Of a stretch of DNA of 64,000 nt, positions 17,101 through 24,773 are shown in pieces (position 1 is the first letter of the stretch; every line of letters starts with the position of its first letter). The DNA is from CALOCY01 sp942491975 (GTDB lineage Bacteria; Bacteroidota; Bacteroidia; Bacteroidales; Prolixibacteraceae), in NCBI GenBank assembly GCA_942491975.1, contig CALOCY010000004.1:1612001-1676000 (forward strand), read 5' to 3'. The position numbers were made by a program, and so were the translations under genes. Below the pieces are notes generated by a model, which ran no database searches, had not been told where the DNA came from, and was given only the letters and a program-made list of their open reading frames with translations.

Positions 17101-17703
17101 GACCATGTACTGGCATCGGGACAGGATGTGAATGTACTGGTAATGGATACCGAGGTGTATTCTAACACCGGTGGACAGGCATCGAAAGCGACACCCGTGG
17201 GTGCTGTTGCCAAGTTTGCTGCTTCAGGTAAGAAGATCCGCAAGAAAGATCTTGGTGTAATGGCCATTTCGTACGGATATGTATACGTTGCACAGGTGGC
17301 TATGGGTGCCAGCCAGTCGCAATATATGAAAGCTGTGAGGGAAGCGGAAGCATTCCCCGGCCCATCTATCATTATTGCTTATGCACCGTGTATCAACCAT
17401 GGTCTGAAAGCAAGTATGGGACGTACACAGGACGAAGAGAAGCGTGCTGTTGAAGCCGGATACTGGTCATTGTACCGTTACGACCCAATGCTTGAAAATG
17501 AGGGTAAGAACCCATTCCAGCTTGATTCGAAAGATCCGGATTGGACGAAGTTCCAGGAGTTCCTGAATGGTGAGGTACGTTATACTTCACTGAAGAAGTC
17601 GTTCCCGGAACAGGCTGTTGAGTTGTTTGCTGCAGCTGAAGAGAATGCCAAGTGGCGTCACAATTCATACAAACGCCTGGCGGCAATGGATTTTTCAAAA
17701 TAG
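14161..17703 (+). CDS. nifJ: Pyruvate:ferredoxin (flavodoxin) oxidoreductase
   Basis: Oxidises pyruvate to acetyl-CoA and CO2 with reduction of ferredoxin; a central enzyme of anaerobic metabolism. At 1180 aa it is the single-chain homodimeric form. The N-terminal pyrimidine-binding domain contains YPITPSSTMAE. Two 4Fe-4S clusters are carried by CIQCNQCAYVCP (~690) and CTGCGNCADVCP (~747). The TPP domain has CAGCGETPY (~816, with a third-cluster Cys pair), then GDGWAYDIGYGGLDH and MDTEVYSNTGGQASK. It is monocistronic, with a strong terminator after it. Palindrome e lies 60 bp upstream of the start. Confidence 0.97.
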   Translation: MAKEKKFVTCDGNYAAAYMSYMFSEVACIYPITPSSTMAEYVDEWAANGKTNLFGRPVRLAEMQSEGGAAGAVHGALQSGALTSTYTASQGLLLMIPNMYKIAGELLPCVFHVSARALATHALSIFGDHSDVMSARQTGFALLASGSVQEEMDLAGVAHLATIKSRVPFVAFFDGFRTSHEVQKVECLDKEDLLPLVDMKALQAFRDRSLNPENVVTRGTAQNPDIFFQAKESSNKYYDAVPDIVEGYMQEITKLTGREYHPFTYYGANDAENIIIAMGSVTETVKETIDHLMAQGKKVGMVTVHLYRPFSAKYFFNVFPTSVKRIAVLDRTKEPGANGEPLYLDVKDLFYGKENAPEVVGGRYGLGSKDTTPAQILSVYENLELAEPKNDFTIGIVDDVTFKSLPVKPEVNVSAAGTYEAKFYGLGSDGTVGANKNSIKIIGDATDKYCQGYFQYDSKKSGGFTCSHLRFGDNPIRSTYLVTTPDFVACHVPAYLNMYDVLKGLKKGGKFLFNTIWDEEETKRRLPDTMKQYLAKNEIDFYIIKATELANEIGLGNRTNTILQSAFFKIAEVIPFELAVSEMKKAIVKSYGNKGEQIVNMNYAAVDAGGANVSKVEVPAEWATITVAAEAIDETRPEYIRNVVDVINAQKGDDLPVSTFVNAEDGTFPAGTTAYEKRGIAVNVPEWQADNCIQCNQCAYVCPHAAIRPFLMTEQEVANAPEGTVVKPATPAKQFDGLQFRIQVSPLDCTGCGNCADVCPSKEKALLMKPLGSQDAEIGRWNYMDGKVTYKENVVDKAKSVKNSQFAQPLFEFSGACAGCGETPYIKLITQLYGERMLVANATGCSSIYGGSAPATPYCKHKESGYGPAWANSLFEDNAEYGFGMAEGVSAHRDRIEMVMNEALTNSISDAEKEAFTAWIEGKDNADASKAASANVLAAVEGVDTEYANIIRSLKQYLVKKSVWIFGGDGWAYDIGYGGLDHVLASGQDVNVLVMDTEVYSNTGGQASKATPVGAVAKFAASGKKIRKKDLGVMAISYGYVYVAQVAMGASQSQYMKAVREAEAFPGPSIIIAYAPCINHGLKASMGRTQDEEKRAVEAGYWSLYRYDPMLENEGKNPFQLDSKDPDWTKFQEFLNGEVRYTSLKKSFPEQAVELFAAAEENAKWRHNSYKRLAAMDFSK

Positions 17704-17730
17704 AGTAAAGGGCAAGTATGCTATAGTACA

Positions 17731-17766
17731 AAGGCTGTCCCCGGTTCCGGGTGACAGCCTTTTTTA
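17731..17766 (+). terminator. nifJ terminator
   Basis: aaggctgtc (17731-17739) pairs with gacagcctt (17753-17761), followed by a T-run. It lies between convergent genes. Confidence 0.85.
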
Positions 17767-17791
17767 TACTAATTCAAAATCATCCGGGTTA

Positions 17792-18847
17792 TCACATACT
17801 ATTTTTTCGTTTCTTTTTATCATCATTTTCATTGTTGATAACGGTGTGGTTGTAAATGTCTTCTTCTTTTTGAAAGCCTTCAGATATAACCGTGAGTTTA
17901 AGGTTTTCTTTGTTTACGACTACCGGGTCAAGCAGCACTGAAGGCACCAGCCGTTCTCCATTACTCACTGTCGTATACATTCTTTCTACCGGCTTCTCTT
18001 TGGCTAGTTTCATAGCCAATTCGGCAGTAATTGCTGCCAATGATTGTAGCGGTTTATAAACCGTCATGGTTTGATTGCCCATCAATATTTCGTGAATATT
18101 TCTCAGCTCGGCATCCAAACCGGAGACAAGCACTTTTCCGGCAAGCCCTTTTTCTTTTAATGCCCTTATAACACCAAATGCCAGGGCATCGTTACCGGCA
18201 ATTACAGCATCCAGTTCAGTACTCTTTTCAAGGCATTTCATTACATGTTCGTACCCTTCTTCTTCTGCCCAGTTTTCAGTAAACTGGTTGTATACAATTT
18301 CTATATCCCCTTTATCTACAAAAGGTTGTAATATATTGGTCTGTCCCAGGTATAAAAATTCACTGTTGTTATCATATATCGACCCTCCGATAATCGCATA
18401 TTTCCCTTTCGGTTTTACCTTGGTAAGGTATTCGGCCTGTAATTCACCAACTTTTGTGTGGTCTGTTGAGACATAGTAGTCGACCTTACAATTTTTAATC
18501 AACCGGTCGTATGAAATCACCTTTACCCCCCGGTCGTGTGCTGTTTTAACAATATCAGCAGCTGTAAATTGATTTACTGCAATAACAATCAACACATCAG
18601 CACCTTCAACCATCAACTCCGCAGCCTGTGCCAACTGTTTATTTGCATCGTGGTCAGCAACCTTTACTATAACCTCCCCTTTCAGGTTTTGAACTTCTTT
18701 GATGATGTAGTCGCAATCTTTCTGCCAACGCTCACCGGAGACATTATCCATGAGCAGGCCAACTTTTACCTTTTCTTTCTGACATCCGGGAAAGAATAGA
18801 GATACGAGAAAAAGGAATCCCATTAGTTTAATTGCTATGGCTTTCAT
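17792..18847 (-). CDS. Periplasmic sugar-binding lipoprotein (XylF/RbsB type)
   Basis: Type I periplasmic binding protein, closest by eye to D-xylose-binding XylF. The lipoprotein signal ends at FFPGC (Cys22). Family features include VGLLMDNVSGERWQKD, the early ligand segment VISYDRLIKN and AVIAGNDALAFGVIRALKEKG, typical of this fold. The C-terminus is a polar tail with KKKRK. No ABC permease or ATPase gene is next to it, so it may work with components elsewhere or as a sensor subunit. Ligand is not certain. Confidence 0.85.
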   Translation of the reverse strand: MKAIAIKLMGFLFLVSLFFPGCQKEKVKVGLLMDNVSGERWQKDCDYIIKEVQNLKGEVIVKVADHDANKQLAQAAELMVEGADVLIVIAVNQFTAADIVKTAHDRGVKVISYDRLIKNCKVDYYVSTDHTKVGELQAEYLTKVKPKGKYAIIGGSIYDNNSEFLYLGQTNILQPFVDKGDIEIVYNQFTENWAEEEGYEHVMKCLEKSTELDAVIAGNDALAFGVIRALKEKGLAGKVLVSGLDAELRNIHEILMGNQTMTVYKPLQSLAAITAELAMKLAKEKPVERMYTTVSNGERLVPSVLLDPVVVNKENLKLTVISEGFQKEEDIYNHTVINNENDDKKKRKNSM

Positions 18848-19089
18848 GATCAGATTTTTTATACGTTAATAGTTCATTGAAACTGTTCTGTAATCGTTTA
18901 TTTTTAGTGTACGAAAAAAACAGAACAATGTTAAAGGTGGCACAAAATTTCACCCTGATCATTTTTAACAACTTATTGCTAAACAAGCAATTGATTTAAA
19001 AATAAGCTGCTCGTTTTAGGTTGAAATTTTCAAGCGGTTGAATGAAAAGTATTTTTTACCCGCAACCCTGTTTTATAAATTAAGATTAG

Positions 19090-19557
19090 TCAGGTTGAGA
19101 ACGAAAATTTCAATACAATAGGGTTTACCAACCGCTCAAAATCTTTGTATGCTAACCGGATCAATTCGGTATGGGAACCTGCGCTGAATGCAATTTCTTC
19201 ATCTTCAGCCAGGCTTTCGGCAACAAAGACATTCATATTGTAGAGGTTGCCAAACGGAGGCATTGCCCCTACCTCACATTCGGGAAACATATACCTGAAT
19301 TCTTCCTCGGTAGCAAGCCCTACCTTACCGGCACCCGTAACCTCACGCAAGAGGTTAAAATCGACTTTGTATGAAGCCGGAAGAACAGTCATTGCCATAT
19401 CATCATTGATTTTGACCATTACCGTTTTGGCCAGCTCTTTACCCGAGATATGTGCAGATGCAGCTATCTGCTGCGCCGTGTAGGCTTTCGAATGGCTAAT
19501 CACGATGTATTTAACCTGGTGATCATCCAGAAATTTTTTCAATTTTTTTACCGGCAT
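19090..19557 (-). CDS. YbaK/EbsC family aminoacyl-tRNA deacylase
   Basis: Single-domain protein of the YbaK/ProRS-editing superfamily, which removes wrongly attached amino acids from tRNA. The sequence has LAKTVMVKINDDMAMTVLP with the conserved Lys, GAMPPFGN with the substrate-pocket Gly-x-x-Pro-Pro motif, and FSAGSHTELIRLAYKDFERL. At 155 aa it is complete. Which tRNA it edits cannot be told from sequence alone. Confidence 0.88.
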   Translation of the reverse strand: MPVKKLKKFLDDHQVKYIVISHSKAYTAQQIAASAHISGKELAKTVMVKINDDMAMTVLPASYKVDFNLLREVTGAGKVGLATEEEFRYMFPECEVGAMPPFGNLYNMNVFVAESLAEDEEIAFSAGSHTELIRLAYKDFERLVNPIVLKFSFST

Positions 19558-19774
19558 ACCGACCTCCTTTTTTAATGTTTAAAGAATCTCCGAAATAAGC
19601 ATTATACTTCTGTAAAGAGAGCACAATTAACCCCTTCTGTTTTCGACTATATCCCTATATATTAATACTCAATCTGTTAAACTAGGTTACAGTAAGCAGG
19701 TAAGTTTGTGTTTTTTCACGAACCCATTTCATCATTACTTGTTTTGTTATAAATAGATGTAAAATTTCAACATT

Positions 19775-19918
19775 ATGAAAGCAATTACTCTTGCAATTAC
19801 AGCGTTGCAGGAGAAAGAGAAAGCCATGATCGATTTTGGCGTGAAGCCGGATACCCGTGTATATTGTTCCGATATGTACGGGGTGGCCCAATGCTCCGGA
19901 AACGGGGTATTGATATAA
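19775..19918 (+). CDS. Small ORF, 47 aa, unknown
   Basis: ATG at 19775, TAA at 19916. The peptide starts MKAITLAITALQEKEKAM and ends YGVAQCSGNGVLI. It is an amphipathic Lys/Glu helix followed by a Gly/Cys-containing tail with no low-complexity look. The codon pattern resembles a gene. It sits alone in a ~400 bp gap, and no clear promoter or terminator is visible. It may be a real small protein or a fragment. Confidence 0.4.
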   Translation: MKAITLAITALQEKEKAMIDFGVKPDTRVYCSDMYGVAQCSGNGVLI

Positions 19919-19961
19919 AAGGAATGGGAAAACCATTAACCAACTACATGAAACAGGGCTA

Positions 19962-20438
19962 TCATGTACTTACGTCCTGATTGATTTTTTTCAGCAATTT
20001 TTGGTATTTTTCTGCTTTTTCACGGGCTTCATCCAGCGAATAGGATTTGTCGATAACCAACCCTTTTTCGCGGTATTTTTTCAGTAGTTCAATTTCGAAT
20101 ACATTTTCGATATGCTGATGTTGCCGGTTGGACCAACTGTAGGTGATGTAGCTTTTTTTCCGGCTGTATATGCGAACAATTTCATACTGCCCGAGTTTTT
20201 TCCACTGTCCAAATTTAAAGCCGAAGAGTACACTGTATTCCCTGATCCGGGCATGATCAAAATTGATTATTACGCCGGTACGGGTCAGGGCAAAGAATGC
20301 CCCGAAGAGCAGCAGCAGTATACCCCACCATTCAAGATTTATTATTACGGCCATTCCCATAAGCATAAATATCCATCCGGCAAACCTTCCGGACGGGGAG
20401 AAGGTGTAGTGTAAGCGGTTATCTTTAATTCCTTTCAT
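19962..20438 (-). CDS. Hypothetical membrane protein
   Basis: About 158 aa from MKGIKDNRLHYTFSPSGR, the start I prefer because it overlaps the end of pabC by 14 bp (translational coupling). A longer frame to 20498 would overlap it more. Two closely spaced hydrophobic segments (WIFMLMGMAVIINLEW and GILLLLFGAFFALT) are followed by a soluble part with basic and aromatic strands and a C-terminal Lys/Glu helix. No family is recognised. Confidence 0.75.
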   Translation of the reverse strand: MKGIKDNRLHYTFSPSGRFAGWIFMLMGMAVIINLEWWGILLLLFGAFFALTRTGVIINFDHARIREYSVLFGFKFGQWKKLGQYEIVRIYSRKKSYITYSWSNRQHQHIENVFEIELLKKYREKGLVIDKSYSLDEAREKAEKYQKLLKKINQDVST

Positions 20439-21036
20439 CAGCCGGATAAATTTTTGCAGTTGGTATTTCAATGCCTTTATCAAAAGGGAGCATGGCATTT
20501 ATCAGTTTTAGCCTGGAAAACCGGTGAATATCCGCAGCTTTTATCCGCTCTTCAATAATTATCCCTTTTGCAAGCAGTGATGCACGCATGGTGCCGGGTA
20601 GAAGGGGTGTATCGGGGGTAGCCCATTTTCCGTTCTTTTCAAATAGCACATTGCAGTAGCTCGTATCGGTGACCAACCCGTTTTTTATAATTAAGATATC
20701 ATCGGCACAACCTTTTTGGGCAAACAGGGCATCAATTGCCGGCCTGTCAGCATATTTTAACGCATAGTTTATTGAGTTGCTCTCCACCAGTTTTAATGCC
20801 TGTATGGGGCGTGCAGTGTAGGGTTGGAAATCGATACGGCCTATCTTTTTGCCGTAAATAATCCGGCATTTAAACACCCCTTTCAGCGGTATTGAAGTTT
20901 CATTCAATGCATTCAGCAAATCAGGGGCTTTACCGTTCCACAATTGTTGAGCCGAAGCATTGGCCCGTTGCTGATGGTATTCCATGTTGAAGAGCTGCCC
21001 GTCTTCGACACGTATGGTTTCAATCAATAGTCCCAT
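20425..21036 (-). CDS. pabC: Aminotransferase class IV, PabC-like (4-amino-4-deoxychorismate lyase)
   Basis: Fold-type IV PLP enzyme. The likely PLP lysine is in YALKYADR, with ILIIKNGLVTDTSYCNVLF and the cofactor-phosphate region LLPGTMRASLL. At ~203 aa it is shorter than E. coli PabC (~270), a size seen in Bacteroidota. pabB and pabA genes about 4-5 kb away support aminodeoxychorismate lyase activity for p-aminobenzoate, although they are not in one operon. A D-amino-acid or branched-chain substrate cannot be excluded. The membrane protein gene downstream overlaps its 3' end. Confidence 0.8.
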   Translation of the reverse strand: MGLLIETIRVEDGQLFNMEYHQQRANASAQQLWNGKAPDLLNALNETSIPLKGVFKCRIIYGKKIGRIDFQPYTARPIQALKLVESNSINYALKYADRPAIDALFAQKGCADDILIIKNGLVTDTSYCNVLFEKNGKWATPDTPLLPGTMRASLLAKGIIIEERIKAADIHRFSRLKLINAMLPFDKGIEIPTAKIYPADERN

Positions 21037-21283
21037 TGGTTTTCAGGCTGATTTGTAAAGATACAATAGACCGTTAGATTTTTAGATACCAGATGCAAGA
21101 CAAAATACAATTTATCAGACTTTAGCAAGTTAAACAAATCATTACAGGATTTATATTTCACTAATAATGAAGGTAATAAAAAACCGAATAGGTTATTAAA
21201 AATAAAAAGTCCCGATAAAAACAGATTGCCATTTCAAGAAGCAATTTTATCACTAAATTTAACACGTAATTTAAGTTATTGAG

Positions 21284-21781
21284 ATGATCCGGAAAATTGA
21301 AATCAGGGACATTGAAGCCGTAAACGAGATTTATAATCAGGCCGTAATTGCAAAGTACCAGACAGCAGATACAGAAATAATCAGTTTAAACGACCGGAAG
21401 AAGTGGTTTTTAGACCACGACATGGATACCTATCCGGTATTTGTTTATGAAGAACAGCAACAGGTTGTTGGCTGGGTTTCGATAAGCCCGTACAGGGAAG
21501 GGAGAAAAGCATTGCGTTACACTGCCGAAGTGAGTTATTATATCCATAAAGCGTGGCAGCGAAAAGGATTGGGCTCGCAACTGCTAAAATATGCTGTTGA
21601 CAAAGCACCGGAATACGGATTTAAGACATTGGTTGCCATATTATTGGGGGCCAATTCCGGCAGCATACACTTACTGGAGAAGTTTAATTTTGAAAAGTGG
21701 GGTGTTTTACCGGATGCTGCCGATTTTGACGGGGATGAGTGTGACCATCTTTATTATGGGTTGCGTTTGGTTGGTCTTTAA
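21284..21781 (+). CDS. GNAT family N-acetyltransferase (phosphinothricin acetyltransferase-like)
   Basis: Acetyl-CoA-dependent acetyltransferase. It has VYEEQQQVVGWVSISPYR, then AEVSYYIHKAWQRKGLG, carrying the acetyl-CoA pyrophosphate loop R/Q-x-x-G-x-G, and the C-terminal FNFEKWGVLPDAADFDGDECDH of the PAT/YncA subgroup. At 165 aa it is complete. The substrate is unknown; YncA-like members act on amino acid analogues. It is monocistronic. Confidence 0.88.
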   Translation: MIRKIEIRDIEAVNEIYNQAVIAKYQTADTEIISLNDRKKWFLDHDMDTYPVFVYEEQQQVVGWVSISPYREGRKALRYTAEVSYYIHKAWQRKGLGSQLLKYAVDKAPEYGFKTLVAILLGANSGSIHLLEKFNFEKWGVLPDAADFDGDECDHLYYGLRLVGL

Positions 21782-22083
21782 TCTTAAAGAACATTCTATT
21801 GTTCAAAATCATTTTTAATTAATTTCCTCTGATAAGTCAATATTATTTCAGCTTTTTTATTTTATCCTATAAATCAGTATTTTAATTTTGGTATAATTTT
21901 TGATACTTTCGTGATTAATTAATGACCTGATACTATATGAATAAGGGTAAATCTTTTCTCTCCTGTCTTATGAGTGTAAGTAATAAAAAAGATCAATTTG
22001 CCACTATTTAGAAATGAAGTATTAAAGCATATCAAAAAGCCTTATAAGTTTCATTAAAATAAAAACTACTAAAACTGAACATT
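21782..22083. other. Intergenic region, AT-rich
   Basis: About 300 bp with an isolated exact TAnnTTTG (TAATTTTG at 21893-21900) lacking a -33 partner. No gene or hairpin of note. Confidence 0.4.
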
Positions 22084-22716
22084 ATGAAAAAAACAGTATT
22101 ATTTATCAGTATCCTGCTATTTGTTTCTGCAACTTATGCACAAAACAAAAGCTACACATTAAAAGGACAAATAGTAGATTCAATAGCAACCCCTATCCCT
22201 AATTTTAAGGTTGCATTAAAACATAGTCCTGAAAACAGTATAATAACCAATAAAAACGGAAAATTTAAATTGACAGTTAATGCTGAAGATACTTTATTGA
22301 TAAAAAAAGACAATAAAAACTTTTTTGTTGCTGTTAATAGCAATAAAAAATTACTGTTTGTGTTAACACAGGTAAAAAAAGAAAAACTTCCAAGTATACA
22401 ACTAACTGCTCATGATTGGAGTTATAAGAACAAATTAATTACTGACACAAAAACACATAACTTTGAAAAAGAAACCATTCAATACAACTCTATTTTTGAT
22501 ATGATTAGAGCACGGTTTCCAACAGCTTTCAACAGAGGTCCTGTTTCTGTAAACTCTTCAAATTCAATATTATATATTGTCGATGGATCAGTAATGCAAG
22601 ATATAAGCTTGATTCCTCCTTCAAATGTTAAAAGTATAACGGTACTCAATGATTCTCGCGCTGCAAAATATGGAGTTAGAGGGGCAGGTGGTGTCATAGA
22701 GATTACAACAAAATAA
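22084..22716 (+). CDS. Secreted protein with carboxypeptidase-like and TonB plug domains, no barrel
   Basis: A signal peptide (to about ATYAQ) is followed by a carboxypeptidase-regulatory-like domain (YTLKGQIVDSIATPIPNF, ~25-95). A TonB-dependent receptor plug-like domain ends the protein (ILYIVDGSVMQDI, then GVRGAGGVIEITT). In SusC-type receptors these two domains precede a ~700 aa barrel; here the protein stops right after the plug at 210 aa and a terminator follows. It is therefore either a stand-alone plug protein, a type known in Bacteroidota, or a relic. No frameshift is evident downstream. Confidence 0.8.
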   Translation: MKKTVLFISILLFVSATYAQNKSYTLKGQIVDSIATPIPNFKVALKHSPENSIITNKNGKFKLTVNAEDTLLIKKDNKNFFVAVNSNKKLLFVLTQVKKEKLPSIQLTAHDWSYKNKLITDTKTHNFEKETIQYNSIFDMIRARFPTAFNRGPVSVNSSNSILYIVDGSVMQDISLIPPSNVKSITVLNDSRAAKYGVRGAGGVIEITTK

Positions 22717-22763
22717 ATGCTACTGTATGTTTTATTTTGATTATCAAAGCTAAAAATCCCAAG

Positions 22764-22791
22764 AACCATCGTCAAAAGCGATGGTTTTTTT
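22764..22791 (+). terminator. Terminator after the plug protein
   Basis: aaccatcg (22764-22771) and cgatggtt (22779-22786) with a 7-nt loop and a T-run. Confidence 0.85.
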
Positions 22792-22827
22792 ATTATTTTT
22801 AAACCGCATTATACAAGATATAGAGTA

Positions 22828-24030
22828 ATGAAACTTTTACAATTATCACTGCTTTTTCTGTTGTCTTTTTCAGCATTTTCACAGGAGTACAATGCCGATA
22901 TTGATAGTTTAATTGTAAAAACCAATATCGATTCATTGGTTTCATATGTAAGGATTTTGTCCGGTGAAGATTCTGCCAGAATAGGTGACGCTGTAATAAT
23001 CAATAATGACAGGGTGGCCCGGGAAGGACGCATCTTGGCAGCAGCATATATTAAACAAAAGCTGGAAGGTTACGGACTACCTGCAATCGAACAGGATTAC
23101 AGTACAACCGGCAAAAATATTTACGCCGTGCAAACCGGAACGGAATTCCCTGACAAACAAGTAATTATCTGTGCACATTACGATGCTGTACCGGTGTATG
23201 CCGCTGACGATAATGCTTCCAGCACAGCAACTGTGCTGGAAGCTGCCCGTATTTTATCGGCACATCAATTGCCTTACACTATTGTGTATGCGCTGTGGGA
23301 CGAAGAGGAGATCGGGCTTATCGGGAGCACCTATTATGCACAGCAGGCAGCAGTAAACGGTGATGAGATATTGGGGGTAATTAACCTTGATATGATAGCC
23401 TGGGATAGTAATAATGATATGGTAATGGAGATCCATACCCAGGGTATCGGGCATTCGAATGGTCTTGCCGGTTTGTTGGTCAATATTAATACCACTTATG
23501 ATTTAGGTTTGGTTACTGAAGTTATTAACCCGGGGGCAACATACAGTGACCATAGTAGTTTCTGGAACAGTGGTTACGGGGCTGTTCTGATGATTGAAGA
23601 TGCAAGTCATGATTTTAATGCCTATTATCATACCCCATCAGACAGAATTGATCAATTTAACCTTCCTTATTTTCATGCAATGTCAAAATTGGCTGTTGGC
23701 GGTATTGCAACACTGGCATATGAAGGTACATCAACAATAACTTCTATTGAAAACAACGTTTTTCTTAGCGATGGATGTCAGCTCATGAATTATCCGAACC
23801 CTTTTAGTGAACAGACAACTGTTTCTTATGCATTGCCTGAACGTTGCCATGTGAATATTGCTGTAATTAATAATTTGGGACAGAACGTAGCACAACTTAT
23901 CAGCACCGATCAAAATAGAGGAAGCCACACTATCAATTTCGATGGCACCGGTTTGCAAAAGGGCATTTACACTATCGTAATGAGTACTTCAACGGGCCAG
24001 AAAACGCATAAAATATTGCTGCTAAAGTAA
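22828..24030 (+). CDS. M28 family aminopeptidase with type IX secretion sorting domain
   Basis: Secreted zinc metallopeptidase. After a signal peptide (FSAFSQ) the M28 domain shows the ligands in order: His in IICAHYDAVP, Asp in AADDNASS, Glu-Glu in LWDEEEIGL, Asp in VINLDMIAW and His in YYHTPSDRIDQF. The last ~80 residues form a Por/T9SS C-terminal sorting domain (NYPNPFSEQTTVSY, then LQKGIYTIVM, ending KTHKILLLK). The enzyme should therefore cross the outer membrane by the type IX system. At 400 aa it is full length. The next gene follows after 15 bp. Confidence 0.93.
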   Translation: MKLLQLSLLFLLSFSAFSQEYNADIDSLIVKTNIDSLVSYVRILSGEDSARIGDAVIINNDRVAREGRILAAAYIKQKLEGYGLPAIEQDYSTTGKNIYAVQTGTEFPDKQVIICAHYDAVPVYAADDNASSTATVLEAARILSAHQLPYTIVYALWDEEEIGLIGSTYYAQQAAVNGDEILGVINLDMIAWDSNNDMVMEIHTQGIGHSNGLAGLLVNINTTYDLGLVTEVINPGATYSDHSSFWNSGYGAVLMIEDASHDFNAYYHTPSDRIDQFNLPYFHAMSKLAVGGIATLAYEGTSTITSIENNVFLSDGCQLMNYPNPFSEQTTVSYALPERCHVNIAVINNLGQNVAQLISTDQNRGSHTINFDGTGLQKGIYTIVMSTSTGQKTHKILLLK

Positions 24031-24045
24031 TCCCGGCACAGCATT

Positions 24046-24747
24046 ATGAAGAGAGCTATTTTCAACTGGAGCGGAGGAAAGGATTCTGCCCTGGCCCTGT
24101 ATTATATTTTACAACAACCTGATTTTGAGGCTGTTGTATTGCTGACTTCTGTCAACAAAAAATACCAGCGCATATCCATGCACGGGGTAAGGAAGGAGTT
24201 GTTGCTTAAACAGGCCGGGTTGCTCAATATCCCATTAAGTATATTGGAACTCCCGGAAGATACGGTTTCACCGGAGGAGTATGACAGGATAATGTACAGT
24301 AAGATGTGCAGGTTCAAACAGGAAGGGTATACCCATTCCGTTTTTGGCGATATTTTTCTTGAAGACCTCAGGGCTTACAGGGAGGAGAGGCTTGCAAAGA
24401 CAGGCATAAAAGCGGTATTTCCCCTGTGGAAGAGGCCAACCCGGGATGTGATACATGAGTTTATTGATCTCGGATTTAAAACCGTTGTCGTATCAGCTAA
24501 TGCACAGTTGCTGGACAGGTCGTTTGTAGGAAGGGTTGTTGACCACTCTTTTTTGGAAGACCTGCCCGAGGGGGTTGACCCTTGCGGGGAGAATGGTGAG
24601 TTTCACACATTTGTTTTCGACGGGCCGCTATTGAGTTCCCCCGTTGGTTATGAGTTGGGAGAGATCGTACACCGAAGTTACAAGAACGATAATAAAGAGG
24701 GTGATTGGGCAACCGGTTTTTGGTATTGCGACCTGAAGTTGGTGTAG
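24046..24747 (+). CDS. Dph6-related PP-loop ATP pyrophosphatase
   Basis: Adenylating enzyme of the diphthine-ammonia-ligase-like family. The PP-loop SGGKDSALAL is at residues 8-18, and the family C-terminal motif GVDPCGENGEFHTFVFDGP is present. Bacteria lack diphthamide, so its substrate is unknown; some relatives act in cofactor or nucleotide metabolism. At 233 aa it is complete. It lies 15 bp after the M28 peptidase gene and is probably cotranscribed. Confidence 0.9.
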   Translation: MKRAIFNWSGGKDSALALYYILQQPDFEAVVLLTSVNKKYQRISMHGVRKELLLKQAGLLNIPLSILELPEDTVSPEEYDRIMYSKMCRFKQEGYTHSVFGDIFLEDLRAYREERLAKTGIKAVFPLWKRPTRDVIHEFIDLGFKTVVVSANAQLLDRSFVGRVVDHSFLEDLPEGVDPCGENGEFHTFVFDGPLLSSPVGYELGEIVHRSYKNDNKEGDWATGFWYCDLKLV

Positions 24748-24773
24748 GGCAAAGGGCATAGTGCCGTACACAA

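Noticed and set aside
18870..18935. GTTCTGT...ACAGAAC inverted repeat upstream of the sugar-binding protein gene
   Set aside because: Arms of only 7 bp with a long, uneven spacer; too weak to call an operator.
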